A stretch of DNA of 64,000 nucleotides, taken from assembly GCF_964275005.1 (NCBI RefSeq), contig NC_092685.1, forward strand, positions 14,971,579 to 15,035,578, given 5' to 3'. Both the position numbers and the translations under genes were made by a program. The first letter of the stretch is position 1. Every line of letters begins with the position of its first letter. The notes beneath the pieces are model-generated. The model was not told where the DNA came from. It did no database searches and saw nothing but the letters and a program-made list of their open reading frames with translations. Source of the stretch: Diadema setosum (taxonomy: Eukaryota; Echinodermata; Echinoidea; Diadematoida; Diadematidae). This document shows positions 46,207-58,026 of the stretch, piece by piece.

Positions 46207-49200
46207 GTAAGTGTATGTTAACCTCTTCTTTCTTTCATAGGTGTTTGATGTGGTGCTGGTAAAACAAACAAACAAACAAACCCGAAGGATGAGAGCTGTA
46301 GCCGCCATCCAAGTGTGCTCCCGACTGCTGACCAAGTGCTTTTATTTTTTACGTTGTACCTGTGCTCAGCAGTATGCATGTTGTCAACGCAAGGGAACTC
46401 CTGCCAGCGATACCCCTCCCGCGCCGCACCCGATATGTGGCTTTGGTGTCACGTCACCCGTTTGGATTCGTGGCAATTTTTAATTTCACGCATTGCATGT
46501 GTCACTGTAAAGTTCTTTCCTCGTATTAGTCCAGTTTTGACGGCTTGAATGTTCTATTGTACTGTTTGTACGTTACTTAATAATTCTATGTGAAGCCCAT
46601 TAGAAACCCTATTATGTTTTCAATTTTATCGGAATACTCCAGCACAGCCAGGTTTCAAAATGCCACTCGCTTTTCCTTCATAATCATTATAGTGTGCACA
46701 CACAGTGCAGTGCATGGCCCATGACCAATAATGATGAGTCCTGAACTTGAATTAAAGCTCTCAATTTTTACCCATTATTGTATTAATATTTATTGACCAT
46801 GCTGGATATTCACAAGTAGCAAGAACATATAGAATCTAGGTAGAACTTGAACTTAAAGATTTATGTAAGAAATTTTCAAGGTAATTTTCATCTTTCATAT
46901 TTGACCGAAAAGATCGGTCTGTACTGTCCGTCGGGGAATGTTCCGCAGAGACTGCGTCTGGCTTCACGGATCCCCTCCGTCTACGGAGGACAGCGTTAAT
47001 GGCAAAATGTAAAAGAGTCCTCCGGATTGACAGACGGATCTTTCTGTCTACTTTCATATATGATATGCATATGGAGAATACACTTAGTTTGCCTACTTAA
47101 TACAAATAGACCTATTATTAATTTTAACACTAAAAACAAATACCGATAATAGACCCTATAGGAGATTATATTTAACTACAGTACCGTGGGTATACAATAC
47201 ACGGCCCTGACCTGTCACTGTACAGAATTAGCTAGTGCAGTGTGTGGTTTCCATCTGAATAATTGACATTTTAATACACACCCTAAGACTCTTAAGGAGG
47301 TGTTGTTTTGAATCCAATAGCAATTCTGATTTGTTATTATTTTGCTGTAAAATAGATCATATTGTGTTATGAGTAAAAGTAGGTGCCGACTGTTTTGCAC
47401 AGTATCAGTTTTCAATAGTGTTACTTCTTTCCTGAGGGCTCACAAACCCTATTCTTTTTTGTTTTAGTTTATCACTTCATTAAATGAGGGCATGTTTACT
47501 TGTTTTACCATTGTCACATTTACAGTTCTTTCACTGAGTGATTGACAATGGTATTCATGTATTCCAAACCAGTTGGAGCTAAAACTGAATTGAAAGTTAT
47601 TTTCTTGTATGTTCCACTGCTTTACTGCTTTTCTGTTAGCATTGTATGGTTGCATAAAATGTTCATACTGAATAAGAATGAAATGAAAAGAAACATTAAT
47701 TTCTCATTTACATTTTGTTTTGATTCTCATTCTTTACTCATCTAAATTACTACTTTACAATGTACTTTTTCCTTTCAAAAGAAAGAAAGAAAGGCCTTGT
47801 AGTGCATGCATTTTTGTCTTTTTGTCATTTTTCAATTTTTACATTTTAAGTACAGTTGTAGTTTCAGCATGAATATTGGGCAGAAATGTTCAAACCCCAG
47901 CCCACTTTATGAATGGTGTAATGTTTACACTGTGGGCCTGAGAGTAACAATGCCAATATTTAATGCCTGTAAGAAAAAAAGGACACTGCCTAATGCACGT
48001 AGTATACAGTGTGTGCATATCATTAAATTATCATTCTTAGTGAACATTGTGATTATTCTCACTATCATTATCATTTTTTATATGATGATTATGATTATGA
48101 TTGATTATCATTTGCTTCAGATTTTGTCTGTATTTACCCTGAATGGACACCTGAGCATGTATCATCTTGTAATCTTGTGTCATTGTAGACAGTACAAAGT
48201 CATGGACCCATGCATGCCAACTTAAGTGAACTCTGGATAATTGACAGAGCAAATTGTGTATGATTTCTGATCCCTGCTCTGATCGTTTCACTTATTCACA
48301 TTTCTTTCCTTGCATAAATATGCTGTGTCCATGTCATTCTGCTGAACTTTGTTGTCAAGAGTTTGCCAAACATCGCCTTGCTTTCGCTTGAATTGTCGAC
48401 TGCTCAGTGTATTTATAAATTGTCAAACTTTTGTGAATACAGTACACATAGTTTACAACTTGTATTTGTCAGTGCTATCACAGAATTGTCTAATTGACTG
48501 TATCACTGTATGTCATCAGGCCAGTGAATAACTAGTAAACAGTGTAACTGCTTAAGGTTTCACAGATCTGTAAATGAGTAGGTACATACATTCATATCAT
48601 CTTTAAAAGAATCTATAGAAACAGATACCAGTGGGCATTTAATAGGGTCACAGAAAATAGGAGATATGCCACAAATTTATTTTAGAAATAGTTTCATTTG
48701 CATTGCAGTAAAACAAATCTGTTTTCCTGTCAGTATCACTTAATGTTCTGTGATATTGAGCATCTTCGTGTGAAGGTTTCTGTATTTCTACTTGAATCTT
48801 TAACCATTAACTATGCTTGTATGCATTTGGATCACAATTCACTTCTTTTCATTTCAAAGAAATTTATTTTCAGTTGCACCTGAATGATTTAATCACAGTA
48901 CATGTATGTGCAAGCAGAACATTTTCAAGAAAATGATTGTCTTGGGCTAAATGTCCAATTCCAATAGCTTTACATTGAAAATTTGCTATAATTTATAAAG
49001 GTTTAGTAGTCCATCTTGTCATGTCGTCCATTTCCTGTTGTTGATGTTCTCTACACCACCTGGTTTACATTATGGAGAATAGCTAGCTGTAGATCTGCAA
49101 CGCGAATGCTAAGATGATGTTAATTGGGAAAAAAAAAAACAGTGTTCTGCACATATGCGCGAGACAGGTGTTTCGATAGTCCAACCAGGGAGGCTGCTTC

Positions 49201-50995
49201 GTCTTGGCATTCACCTCTCAGATCTAAAGCTTGCTAATCTTCTAGGGCAAGATCCTTGCATAAAACTGTGTGCCCCAGTACATTTCATCATTCTTTGCGT
49301 GCAATAAATGTCAAATGTATTTTTTTTTTCTCCTGATGTAAATATGCAGCCCAGCAGAGAACAGGCCATCAGAGGAAAAGTAAGTCAAAGAATCGTGATG
49401 GCCCCACCCCACTGTTTGATGACACCAGCACTGGACCACCCCCAGCTCATCAGGGAGGGGGGATTCCCCCAAACCAATACATGGGTCCAGCCAACCCTAT
49501 GCAGCCTAGCTTTCCAGGCCAGCAACTGATCAACGATCCAATGGCCAACATGGCCATGCAGTATGGGGCATCCTTGGCTGACCAGGGAAAGGATGTGGTG
49601 GAGAAACAGGTGAGGTTCAAATTTTGATTCTTTTTTTTTCGGGTGGGGGGGGGGGGGTTGAGATGGAGGTAATGGAGGGGGGAGGAATGACCAGGCATTG
49701 TGGGGAAAGTGATTATAAATCATATTCCTGCTCTATTTTTGTAACAGAAATAAAGCAGTGAATGCAGGATGCAGCCTAAATGGCACCACAACCAAATCAT
49801 GACCTTTCCATCTCGGTGAATCATCTACTTTATGGCCCGAATTCACGAAGGTGGTACAAATGAAACCATGGTTTAAACCATGGACAAAAACCATGGAGCG
49901 CCAAGTGTCGCATTGAATATTTCTTTACGAAATTGGTCATTTCGTCGACAAAATGACTGTTTCGTCAACGAAATTATCATTTCATGGACGAAATGTTCAT
50001 TTAGTTACAAAATGTTGTCATTTCGTTACAAAATAATCATTTCCTCGACGAAATAACTAATTTCGTAACGAAATATTCCATGCAACACTTGGCGCTCCAT
50101 GGTTTTTGTCCTTGGTTTAAACCATGGTTTCATTTGTACCACCTTCGTGAATTTGGGCCTATGGGACTAACTGTGCATTGTAACAATGAGCCACTCTATA
50201 GCATCCACTGAATTAATCAATCTTACAGACAGTGCTGCATTCCACAATCAAGTGACAACTTGTGTTTTGTCATCAGTTGCTACTGCAGCCTTATCACAGG
50301 TGAATACGGCACCCAGCATAGCAAATATTTAGGTCCCAACTAACTTGTACTTCATGTTGTTGAAGAGATTTACAGTGATTTTCACAGGGGTATATCGTAT
50401 GGCTACTCAAACATGTTCCTTGCTAGTGAGAATGAAACTTCAATGAAAGTTTCATTTTACTCCCTGTGACCAACATGTCGCATACACGTGTCCTTGTTAA
50501 CTCAAATAAGCCTCGGAGCATTTATAAGCTGAGCAGGTCTGTGTCATAGTGCTTGCATAAATGACTTGTGGTAACATTTAGATGGTCCCAGAATGTCTGT
50601 TATTGCTAACTTATGAAAAGACTGCGGCCAATGCATATTCTAGTGTTCACATTTCATATATGCATACATGTAGGTAAGGGTTCATGCAAAATCCAGACTT
50701 CCCAACCATTCTGAATTTCGAGGAAAGAATGAATTTTGACCATTCCCAGTTCTTCTTTCAACAGGAGTTTCCTATTTTTCTGGATAATTTTACTATACAC
50801 TCCTATGGGAATTGCTCTTTCTTTCCTACTTTTGAGCCAAATCATCCCTATTTTTTAGTCAGAAAGGTTGGGAGGTCTGAAAATTACAACCACTGAAGCA
50901 AAATCTCACACACATACCTGTAGAAATACCATGACAGTCTGTTAGCAATGTCTTTTCTCTAGTCATGTGCAAATTGTCGTCACCAACTTCCTTGT

Positions 50996-51026
<31 letters not shown>

Positions 51027-54000
51027 TGCCTATCCAGATTGACAGATTTATGTCCGTCAGCAAGCTCAAATATTACTTTGCAGTGGACACAACATACGTG
51101 GCAAAGAAACTTCTCATTCTCCTTTTCCCATTCTCACACACGGTAAGTTTACAATCACATCTTGCTAGTAAGAAATAAATGCCAATTATAAGCCATCCTG
51201 AAATTCATGGTTACTGATACATGCCCATTTTAGACTAACTGCAATGATTATACAGTGTATGTGATGTGTAGTTTACCATTTTTTTTCTTCCTGAGATCTT
51301 CCTGGTCAGCTATTAACCCGTTGAGGACTGGCTGATTTTGCTACAACATGCATTTCCCATTGACACTTGCCCGAGTATACTCGGGACTCGTCCTCAACGG
51401 GTTAAGTGTACCAGGTAATCTGCCTTCTTGTTTTGTTTAGCTTCTTCTTAGAACCAACAGTGATAAGCTAAGTTAGTGCATGAAATTTAGGAATCTTGAC
51501 AAATCTTTTTTTAGAATCAGCAGGTATAAGATGAGTTTATAATAGATTTGATTAGATTAGATCAGATAAGATTAGTGATGAAGGTTCATATTTGTTCACT
51601 TTTGGGGTAGACTCTGTCACGGGGGGGGGGGGGGGATGGGACAAATTAGAGCCCAATTTTTCACATTCATCTTCTTGAAATGCATGGCCAAATTTGTCCC
51701 CAAACTCGACAGGTATTATGATAGAATATGTACATGTATATGTACGCATGGGCACATTCCCCACTTTAGGGAGCGAGGGTGGAAGTGAGAGGGAGCCCCC
51801 AAATTAAGGAATCTTGGAAATCTTCCCTGGAAACAGCAGTAATAAGATAAATTAGTGCTATTAGTAAGTAGATAAGTGATGCGGGTTCAAGTTTGTTCAC
51901 CATGGGGGTGGGATGGGGTGGGGGACCAAATTAGGGCCCAATTTTTTGTCATCTTCTTGAAAATGCATTGTCAAATAGGGGCAACATACCCCACTTATGG
52001 GCCCCCATGGTCATAGAACCCCCAAATTAGAGAATCGTTTAAGAAAATCTCCTATAAATACTAGAAAGCACATTCATTCAAAGTGCATTTTCAAGTTTGT
52101 TCATGTCAGAGCCAGTTGTGCCCCCATTTGGTTTGGAGCGGGTGGGGATGGGCCAAAAATAGGGGCCAATTTTTACATTTTCATCTTCCTCTTGGACACA
52201 CAGAGACACAGAAACCTTGCTGGGACTTCCCTGTTTATCAGTATGAAGCATTTTAGAGGATACTTCCTTTGCAATTTACAGATACACCATATAATGTATC
52301 TTGAAAATATACAAAAGAAGTAACATTGTATGTGTCCATTCCACCTGTTACTCTCAACCTACAAGTTTTCTCTGTGATGATCATATGAACAGATGGAGTC
52401 CTTATGATTGTACTTGCAAATAGCATGAATCATCAATTGAAATGAATCAATCAAATGTGATTGGTATTCTGGTATGTACATCTTACACCTGTACTTGGTT
52501 TCAGAACTGGACCATACAGTACAACCAGGACGAGCCGGTTGCCCCTCGCTATGAGATCAATGCGCCAGACCTGTACATCCCCTCCATGGCTTTTGTCACA
52601 TACCTTCTCCTTGCAGGGGTGGCTCTCGGACAGCAACAAAGGTTTGTACACAATAGCTTATAGAGACTCCAACCCCCAAGCATCTCTTAAACTGGAGATT
52701 CTCCAGCCTGGACCCCTAGGTAACTGGAGACTCTCATGGCGTGAACATGTATGCAGTATTATGTGTGCCATGAGTGTGACATCCATTGTGGCTGGGGACC
52801 GGGACCTGCTTTCGGGCCCTGGAAGCTCTAGGGTTGAAGATGCTTTCTGGTGCTATCTTAGCCTTATATTATTGAACATTTGTGACAAAACTGCAACTGA
52901 GCATTTTAAGTCGGGGATACACTTCTAATGCAGAAAGATTACAACTGAAGCGGGAGACCAGCAGATTTATGTGAAAATAGCTTCACAGGAGATCACCTGT
53001 CAAATGTGGGAGAGTTGGAGTCTCTGAACTTAGCTGTTGTTTTGCATCCTGTACTGTACCTTGCAATCAGTGCACACATTGATTGATACGTATGTAATGG
53101 ACCTGCAGTGAAACCATACTTGTATTTAGGGTATGCTTCTGAAGGAAGGTTAATTGTCTTGCTGCTCATGTTCTTTAGATGCTATATTATACTTCTCAGT
53201 AAAGCTTACAAATTACATTTTTGAAATAAAGGTAAAGAAACTCAGTTCAACTTTAATGGGGGAAAGGGGGGTGTGATAACATGAAGAGTAGTGACATTGG
53301 CAAAGGAGTTTGGAAGAGAAGCAGCAAAATTCACCATTTACAGTGCTTCACTCAGACTGTGATGCTGTCTGTGTGTATGTACATTAAAATGTACAACAAC
53401 CCTCAACACTTTTCGTAAGTGTTATAGAACACATACCTGGCCTCAGTGTTGGACTTCGTATTTCCCCTGTTGTACAGAAAATATGTAGCAGTAGCAGTTG
53501 CTAAAAATGGTAAAATTCAAAATGCTGTAGAGGAGCTTGTGTCTTCAGTGTGCAGTAGTTCTTGTTATGATTTAAATTCGGACATTCATAATGGTATCAG
53601 CTCCCATTCAATTGCAAATCATTACATAACAAGTCCCTATAGATTTCCATGTATCCAAAGGTTGATTCCAGGACAATTGAATGGTATGGCCCATCAAACT
53701 TTTATGTAGATTCCCCCCCCCCCCCCCAGTATTGAGGACGTCAGTATTGAGTTTCTTAGAAGGAGTTTCCTCAGGAATGATTTCTGCCAGGCATAGCTAC
53801 CATGTCAAAAGGGAGATGAATACCTCATTACTTGCCATGTGAAGTTTGATTTAGCATATGAATGGGATATGATTTTTGAATTATTAGCTCCCTGTGAAGA
53901 CAACACTGCTGTTCTATCTCTTGAATTGACCCTTTTAAGAACAATTGAGATACTGAGGTCATCCACATGCTTTGTTCCCAAAGGTTTTCTCCTGAAATGC

Positions 54001-56941
54001 TCGGTAGGCAGGGCAGCTCCGCCCTAGTCTGGTTCATCATTGAAATCGTTGCCGTTATCATCACAATGTACATCACCAACATCCACACAGCACTAAGAAA
54101 ACTGGACCTGGTGGCATTCTGCGGCTACAAATATTGCAGGTGGGTACTGAGAGAATTAAGTTGTGCTATCCGTAATACTCTCTCTATATATGAGAAATCA
54201 TCCAATAATGTTCTTTTCATCCAGTGGACTACATCCACCGGACTACATCCACCAAGCTGTAATTTGTACTTGTCCTAATTCAAATTGTGGGGGCTCAATT
54301 CTCCAATATTGTCAAACTCTTCTGACCATCCTGTATGATGGTGTTCAAATGCATGAAGAAACACTCCTGCTAACATCATTGTTGAGAATTAAGCAGTCAC
54401 TTTTAAGGGATCTTTGTAACGAGTATCTCCATACCAATAAATTGTTTGCTGAGTGGTGTATTCTTTACTACACTTTCTTCTATGGAAAATATTGCGTGGA
54501 GTAAATCTTGTCACCCACAGATTTTGATTATTTTGAAGCTTCAGTGTTTATTTGCAGCCCTAATTTTTCATAGGGTTATACTTACAAATTATCAGAGGCT
54601 CGGATGGCATGTAGGACAGTGAAGCTGAGATTTTCAAATTGGAAACATTTTTTAAACGGTGCCTTTAAGGAGAATGAAGCCCAAATATACTTCATGTGAA
54701 TGGAGGGAAAGCAGGAAGAGTAATGGAACACATCTTAAAGTTTGAGGAAAATCAGACAACTTTTACAGAAGTCATAAATTGTTTTGGCACAGGTTTGGCA
54801 CAACCATCGCTGGATGAAAAAGCATCATTTTGTGATGTCATATTTGGGAGAAAAAGGATGCAAAGAAAATGTAAAGAAAATTCAACATATTTTCACTTTT
54901 TATGGCATCTTAAAAGAGCACTTGACTTGCCTCTTTCAGAAAGCAAAGGGAATAATACTTTCGGTAATATATGTCAGCAGTGAGTCAAGGGGATGTGTGC
55001 TTTTTGTTAAAAAAATTGTTTTGTAGAATTCTCCTTATAACGTATATTCATGATGTCACAAACTGTAGTGGTCTTTTCATCCAGCGATGGCTGCACCAAA
55101 ACTTTTAAAATTCATTACTTTTGAACAGATTGCCTGATTTCCCTCTAATTCTGCTGATATGTTTTACTAATATTGCTGCATTCATTCAATGTCTATTTAG
55201 GTTTCATTCCCCTTCTAAATTCTTCCAGAAATGGGTATTTGCATTAATTGAATTCTGGTAACCAGATGTTAATTTTTGGTTGGAGTGAATATACAAGAAA
55301 CTGTTCTGTTGGATGGAGAGGTAGACGTGCTTAGGGTAATTGCAAGAATGAGACATTAGCATAGCTGCCAAACCTATTAGTAAAATTGTTTATTAGTAAT
55401 AATTTCAGCACGGGACTTCTACTTTGGCCTTGTAAAATTCTGCTGTTTTAGTAATCCCTTTATGATAAATATACTGAGCACTTCTATGCAAAGCCACCCA
55501 CTGTTGGTAATTTACATGAGATGATTCAATAAATGTTAGCAGCTATGCATAAGAATGTCTATCAGTCTCATAAAAGTTTGACCAAGAGAGTAATTGGGTA
55601 TCCATTATATGACGAGGAATGTCATACAGGAAAACCCTGTTATGAAATGGTCGCTGGGACTGCTGATTTCACTTTGCTGAAACTGGTACCTTGTTGTAAG
55701 CAAGCTTGTAATAATTGGATTTCCCTGTAGTTTATTAGTCAATCACTGACAAAGACATGAATTTTTGTCTTTTTTTTTTCTCCTATTAAATTTGTCTTCT
55801 CTCCAGTATGATCCTGTGTCTCCTTGCCAGTGTGGTTTTTGGATCCTTCTTTTATTACATCACATTCTTGTATACCAGTGTCTCAATAGTGTTTTTCTTG
55901 GTGAGTGTTGAGGAATGGCCGTGGGGGCTTTACAATGTTTTGATGGTGGGGTAGCATTTTAATACAGCTGAGAATTTAAATTTCAAGTAAAGTTACATAA
56001 TTACATTCAAAATCCTACCGGTAATTCTGTACCGGTGTGATGGAGAGCAGAACATGTGAAAGACTGGAACTAGAGGATTTTAATACTCGTGTGGGTCAGT
56101 AACAGTATAACAAAGACTTATCATACTCGTGGTCCATTAATAATTTGATATTTAAAACCAAAAGAAGGATTTCATGTGTGAATATCAGCTACATGTAAAT
56201 ATCTGGTGAGGCAAAATTCATACTTTGTTTTAACAAAAGCAATTAAATTCTGATGTACATTTGCAGTAAAAGGGATTGGATTTTGTCTTTGAGTGTCAAA
56301 TATTCAACTTTAAGGTTATCCTTTAGCTAGATTTTTTCTAGTATCAGGGATGCATAGTGAAAAATACATTTATATACTGTACGAGCTGAAATTTTTGCGT
56401 ACAGATATTTTCACGAATTACTGCTAGGAGAACATTTTCATGTGTTGTTAATTTCGCGGTTGCGAGGTCTAACTGTGCTTATCTATTCGCACGTTGTTTT
56501 TTTTTAGCGTGTTGTTACTTTCGCGGTTCAAAGGCGATTCGCGAAATTCGCGAAAATAAAACCACCCCGAAAATTTCAGCTCCTACAGTACACACATACA
56601 CACAATTTGTTATTCTGGTCCATTACAAAAAATCGTAATCTGAGACGTTTTATGGGTTTTGAGCTGGGCTTTCAAATATGCCTGTTTCTTGTGAAGTACA
56701 GTGAACACAATATAGATGGACTCCTTTCTAACTATTGTTTCTTCCTTCCAATTTTCCCGAAATTTGTCACTAGGTTCGGAATCTGAAGCTGATCATCCTT
56801 CCCGAGTCGCAGCACGAAGGCATGGCTTACGGCAACAAGCGACGGATGTACATCCTCCTGTTCATCGCCGTGATGCAACCAGTCTTTATCTACTGGCTGA
56901 CGTACCATCTGACAAGACATACCACCGTCAAGGACATGTAG
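46179..56941 (+). CDS. YIF1: YIF1 homologue, Yip1-interacting membrane protein (7 exons, 315 aa)
   Basis: YIF1 proteins are multi-span membrane proteins that pair with YIPF5/Yip1 and work in ER-to-Golgi transport and Golgi upkeep. Exons: 46179-46206, 49350-49609, 51038-51142, 52505-52641, 53984-54139, 55807-55900, 56774-56941; every intron is GT-AG and all phases join. The cytosolic N-terminus is Pro/Gln-rich with the family's LFDDTS (31-36) and [12 protein letters not shown] (71-82). The [18 protein letters not shown] block is at about 103-120, and [12 protein letters not shown] starts the first span. Five hydrophobic segments follow, ending [10 protein letters not shown] as in vertebrate YIF1A and YIF1B. 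Length fits the family (about 290-315). I cannot say A or B; an invertebrate probably has one ancestral copy. Confidence 0.96.
46207..49349 (+). other. YIF1 intron 1
   Basis: AT-rich. At 46905-47045 AAGATCGGTCTGTACTGTCC and GACAGACGGATCTTTCTGTC form part of an imperfect GC-rich inverted structure, perhaps an old repeat. The minus frame across it (46836-47057) is not supported as a gene. The GA-rich AAAGAAAGAAAG at 47779 is a short microsatellite. Confidence 0.5.
49350..49609 (+). CDS. YIF1: YIF1 exon 2 (residues 10-96)
   Basis: A poly-T tract and TATGCAG acceptor precede [19 protein letters not shown]. The donor is GTGAGG after DVVEKQ. It encodes the Pro/Gln-rich cytosolic tail with LFDDTS and [11 protein letters not shown]. 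The alternative frame [12 protein letters not shown] over the same bases is not used. Confidence 0.93.
49834..50159. mobile_element. Inverted-repeat element with internal TTTCGT tandem units, 326 bp
   Basis: About 75-bp terminal repeats: the left starts GGCCCGAATTCACGAAGGTG, with the palindrome CCATGGTTTAAACCATGG; the right ends CACCTTCGTGAATTTGGGCC. TAT flanks both ends (49831-49833 and 50160-50162), a possible target duplication. The core (49925-50075) is about eight imperfect 18-bp units of the form TCATTTCGTNNACGAAAT. It lies in YIF1 intron 2. A terminal fragment is at 34251-34300. Confidence 0.9.
50160..51037 (+). other. Rest of YIF1 intron 2
   Basis: AT-rich intron with a (TTTA)n run at 50998-51020 just before exon 3. 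Nothing else recognised. Confidence 0.55.
51038..51142 (+). CDS. YIF1: YIF1 exon 3 (residues 97-131)
   Basis: The acceptor CCTATCCAG precedes [20 protein letters not shown]; the donor GTAAGT follows LLFPFSHT. This is the most conserved soluble part of the family. Confidence 0.95.
51313..51405. mobile_element. MITE, family C, TTAA-flanked, 93 bp, complete
   Basis: TTAACCCGTTGAGGAC at the left and GTCCTCAACGGGTTAA at the right are perfect inverted repeats of 16 bp including TTAA. An inner palindrome CCCGAGTATACTCGGG lies at 51370-51385. A partial copy is at 9931-9992. It is extremely short for a mobile unit and lies in YIF1 intron 3. Confidence 0.88.
51480..52210. repeat. Three diverged tandem repeats in YIF1 intron 3
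   Basis: Units start near 51490, 51805 and 52030. They share GGAATCTTGxxAAATCTT, an A-rich part, GTTCAAGTTTGTTCACC, a G-rich part, and GGGCCCAATTTTTxxCATCTTCTTGxAAATGCAT. The period shortens from about 315 to 225 bp. Divergence suggests an old triplication. Confidence 0.7.
52505..52641 (+). CDS. YIF1: YIF1 exon 4 (residues 132-176, plus two bases)
   Basis: The acceptor TTGGTTTCAG precedes [20 protein letters not shown]; the exon ends [10 protein letters not shown] plus AG, donor GTTTGT. It carries the first membrane span ([15 protein letters not shown]). A transposon (52662-53025) lies only 20 bp beyond the donor. Confidence 0.95.
52662..53025. mobile_element. Inverted-repeat element (GAGACTCCAAC), 364 bp
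   Basis: The left end is AGAGACTCCAACCCCC and the right end GGGAGAGTTGGAGTCTCT. Subterminal parts also relate (CTGGAGATTCTCCAGCC and AACTGGAGACTCTCATGG). No clear target duplication. It lies 20 bp past the YIF1 exon 4 donor. Confidence 0.7.
53026..53983 (+). other. Rest of YIF1 intron 4
   Basis: AT-rich with a C-run at 53713-53727. No nested element recognised. Confidence 0.5.
53984..54139 (+). CDS. YIF1: YIF1 exon 5 (residues 177-228, plus two bases)
   Basis: The acceptor TTCCCAAAG precedes [17 protein letters not shown] (R is split across the junction). Ends GYKYC plus AG, donor GTGGGT. It carries the second span ([16 protein letters not shown]) and the start of the third. Confidence 0.95.
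54665..55218. mobile_element. MITE, family A relative, diverged, about 554 bp
   Basis: TTAAGGAGAATGAAGCCC at the left faces GTTTCATTCCCCTTCTAA at the right. Internal motifs GTTTGAGGAAAATCAGACAA, CATCGCTGGATGAAAAAG and TTTTCATCCAGCGATGG match family A at 3496 and 57455. The right flank has lost a perfect TTAA. The open frames 54696-55026 are repeat shadows. It lies in YIF1 intron 5. Confidence 0.82.
55219..55806 (+). other. Rest of YIF1 intron 5
   Basis: AT-rich intron ending in a T-run and CTCTCCAG acceptor. Nothing else recognised. Confidence 0.5.
55807..55900 (+). CDS. YIF1: YIF1 exon 6 (residues 229-260)
   Basis: The acceptor TCTCTCCAG precedes [20 protein letters not shown] (S is split). 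Ends [10 protein letters not shown] with donor GTGAGT. It encodes most of the third and fourth spans. Confidence 0.95.
56375..56590. mobile_element. Inverted-repeat element (TACTGTACGAGCTGAAATTTT), 216 bp
   Basis: The left end TACTGTACGAGCTGAAATTT and the right end AAATTTCAGCTCCTACAGTA are inverted repeats. The interior has TTTCGCGG and ATTCGCGAAATTCGCGAAA. Same design as the elements at 4182, 5984 and 8584 but a separate sequence family. It lies in YIF1 intron 6. Confidence 0.8.
56774..56941 (+). CDS. YIF1: YIF1 exon 7 (residues 261-315 and stop)
   Basis: The acceptor GTCACTAG precedes [20 protein letters not shown]. It ends with the last span [20 protein letters not shown] and a lumenal tail [13 protein letters not shown] at 56939. 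The tail is about eight residues longer than the human proteins. Confidence 0.96.
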   Translation, partial: VRNLKLIILPESQHEGMAYGNKRRMYILLFIAVMQPVFIYWLTYHLTRHTTVKDM

Positions 56942-57004
56942 GCGTGCACTTCACACATGGGGACCCGAGTTGGTACTTTGAAATATCCAGTGTAGTTTAT
57001 TTGT

Positions 57005-57010
57005 AATAAA
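57005..57010 (+). terminator. Candidate poly(A) signal for YIF1 (AATAAA)
   Basis: AATAAA lies 64 bp after the stop codon. A second AATAAA at 59500-59505, followed by a GT-containing stretch, would allow a 2.5-kb 3' UTR that would include the MITE at 57455. The choice cannot be settled from sequence. Confidence 0.35.
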
Positions 57011-57454
57011 AAAATTTCCTTTTTTTTTTAATGGAAATATTCTGCGGTACTGATGCCCCCCTCTCCCTCAAAAAACAAAAACAAAACAACAACAAGCCAC
57101 AAAACAAAACAAACAAACCCTGTATGTAGACAATCTGTGGTAAGACAAGGTTTCAGCGTTTCTGTTTTCATGGTGATTTGTTATGAAAGCTCCATGGGGG
57201 AGCAAATGAGAGTAATACAATGAGGCTTTGCTAAGGACTTCACTGCTTAGAAATTGCAAGAACTTTTGTTTCCTGTTGCCAGTAGAATTTTATTCTCAGT
57301 TTATGTACATGTTATATCCTTCATAACATTCTTCAAATTTTGTTTCCTTTTTCTTTTGTTAAGTCATTTAGTAGTTTTTGCAATTAAATAATTTTCACTA
57401 TTGTAATATGTGTGTGTGTGTGTGTGTATGTGTTTGTTGTCATTGCCATTGTTG

Positions 57455-58026
57455 TTAAAGGACAAGTTCACCTTCATAGACATGTGGGTTTTGTGAATGC
57501 AGCAATATTAGTAGAACGGATCAGCGAGAGTTTGAGGAAAATTGGACAATCCGTTCAAAAGTTTAGTTATGAATTTTTGAAGTTTCTGCTCAGTCACGAC
57601 TGGATGACAAGACTACTATAGCTTGTGATGTCACATGAGTACAACGAAATAAAGAAAGTATAAAGAAAATTCAACATATTTTTACTTTTCTCGCATAACA
57701 AAAGAACACTTGCCTTCTCTCTTTCAGGAGGCATGGGGAATAATATTACCCTTAACATATGTCAGTAACAAGTCAGAGAAATGTGCACTTTATTCAAAAA
57801 GTAAAGTTTTGCGAAATTCTCTTTTTATTTTCCTTATATCGTTGTATGCATGTGACATCATACACTGTAGTAGTCTTTTCATCCAGCAGTGACTGCACAG
57901 ATACTTCAAAAAATCATAACTTTTGAACGGATTGTTCGATTTTCCCCAAACTTGCACTGATGTCTTCTACTAGTATTGTTGTCTTCACTCAGTTCACATG
58001 TCTTTGGAGGTGGACTTGTCCTTTAA
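57455..58026. mobile_element. MITE, family A, TTAA-flanked, 572 bp
   Basis: Ends TTAAAGGACAAGTTCACCTT and GTGGACTTGTCCTTTAA. Same order of motifs as 3496-4062, including GTTTGAGGAAAATTGGACAA, ACTGGATGACAAGACTACTA and the matching right arm. Lies downstream of YIF1 between two convergent genes. Confidence 0.9.

Noticed and set aside
46836-47057. Basic 73-residue minus-strand protein
   Set aside because: Lies over a GC-rich, partly self-complementary patch in YIF1 intron 1 and has no splice partners.
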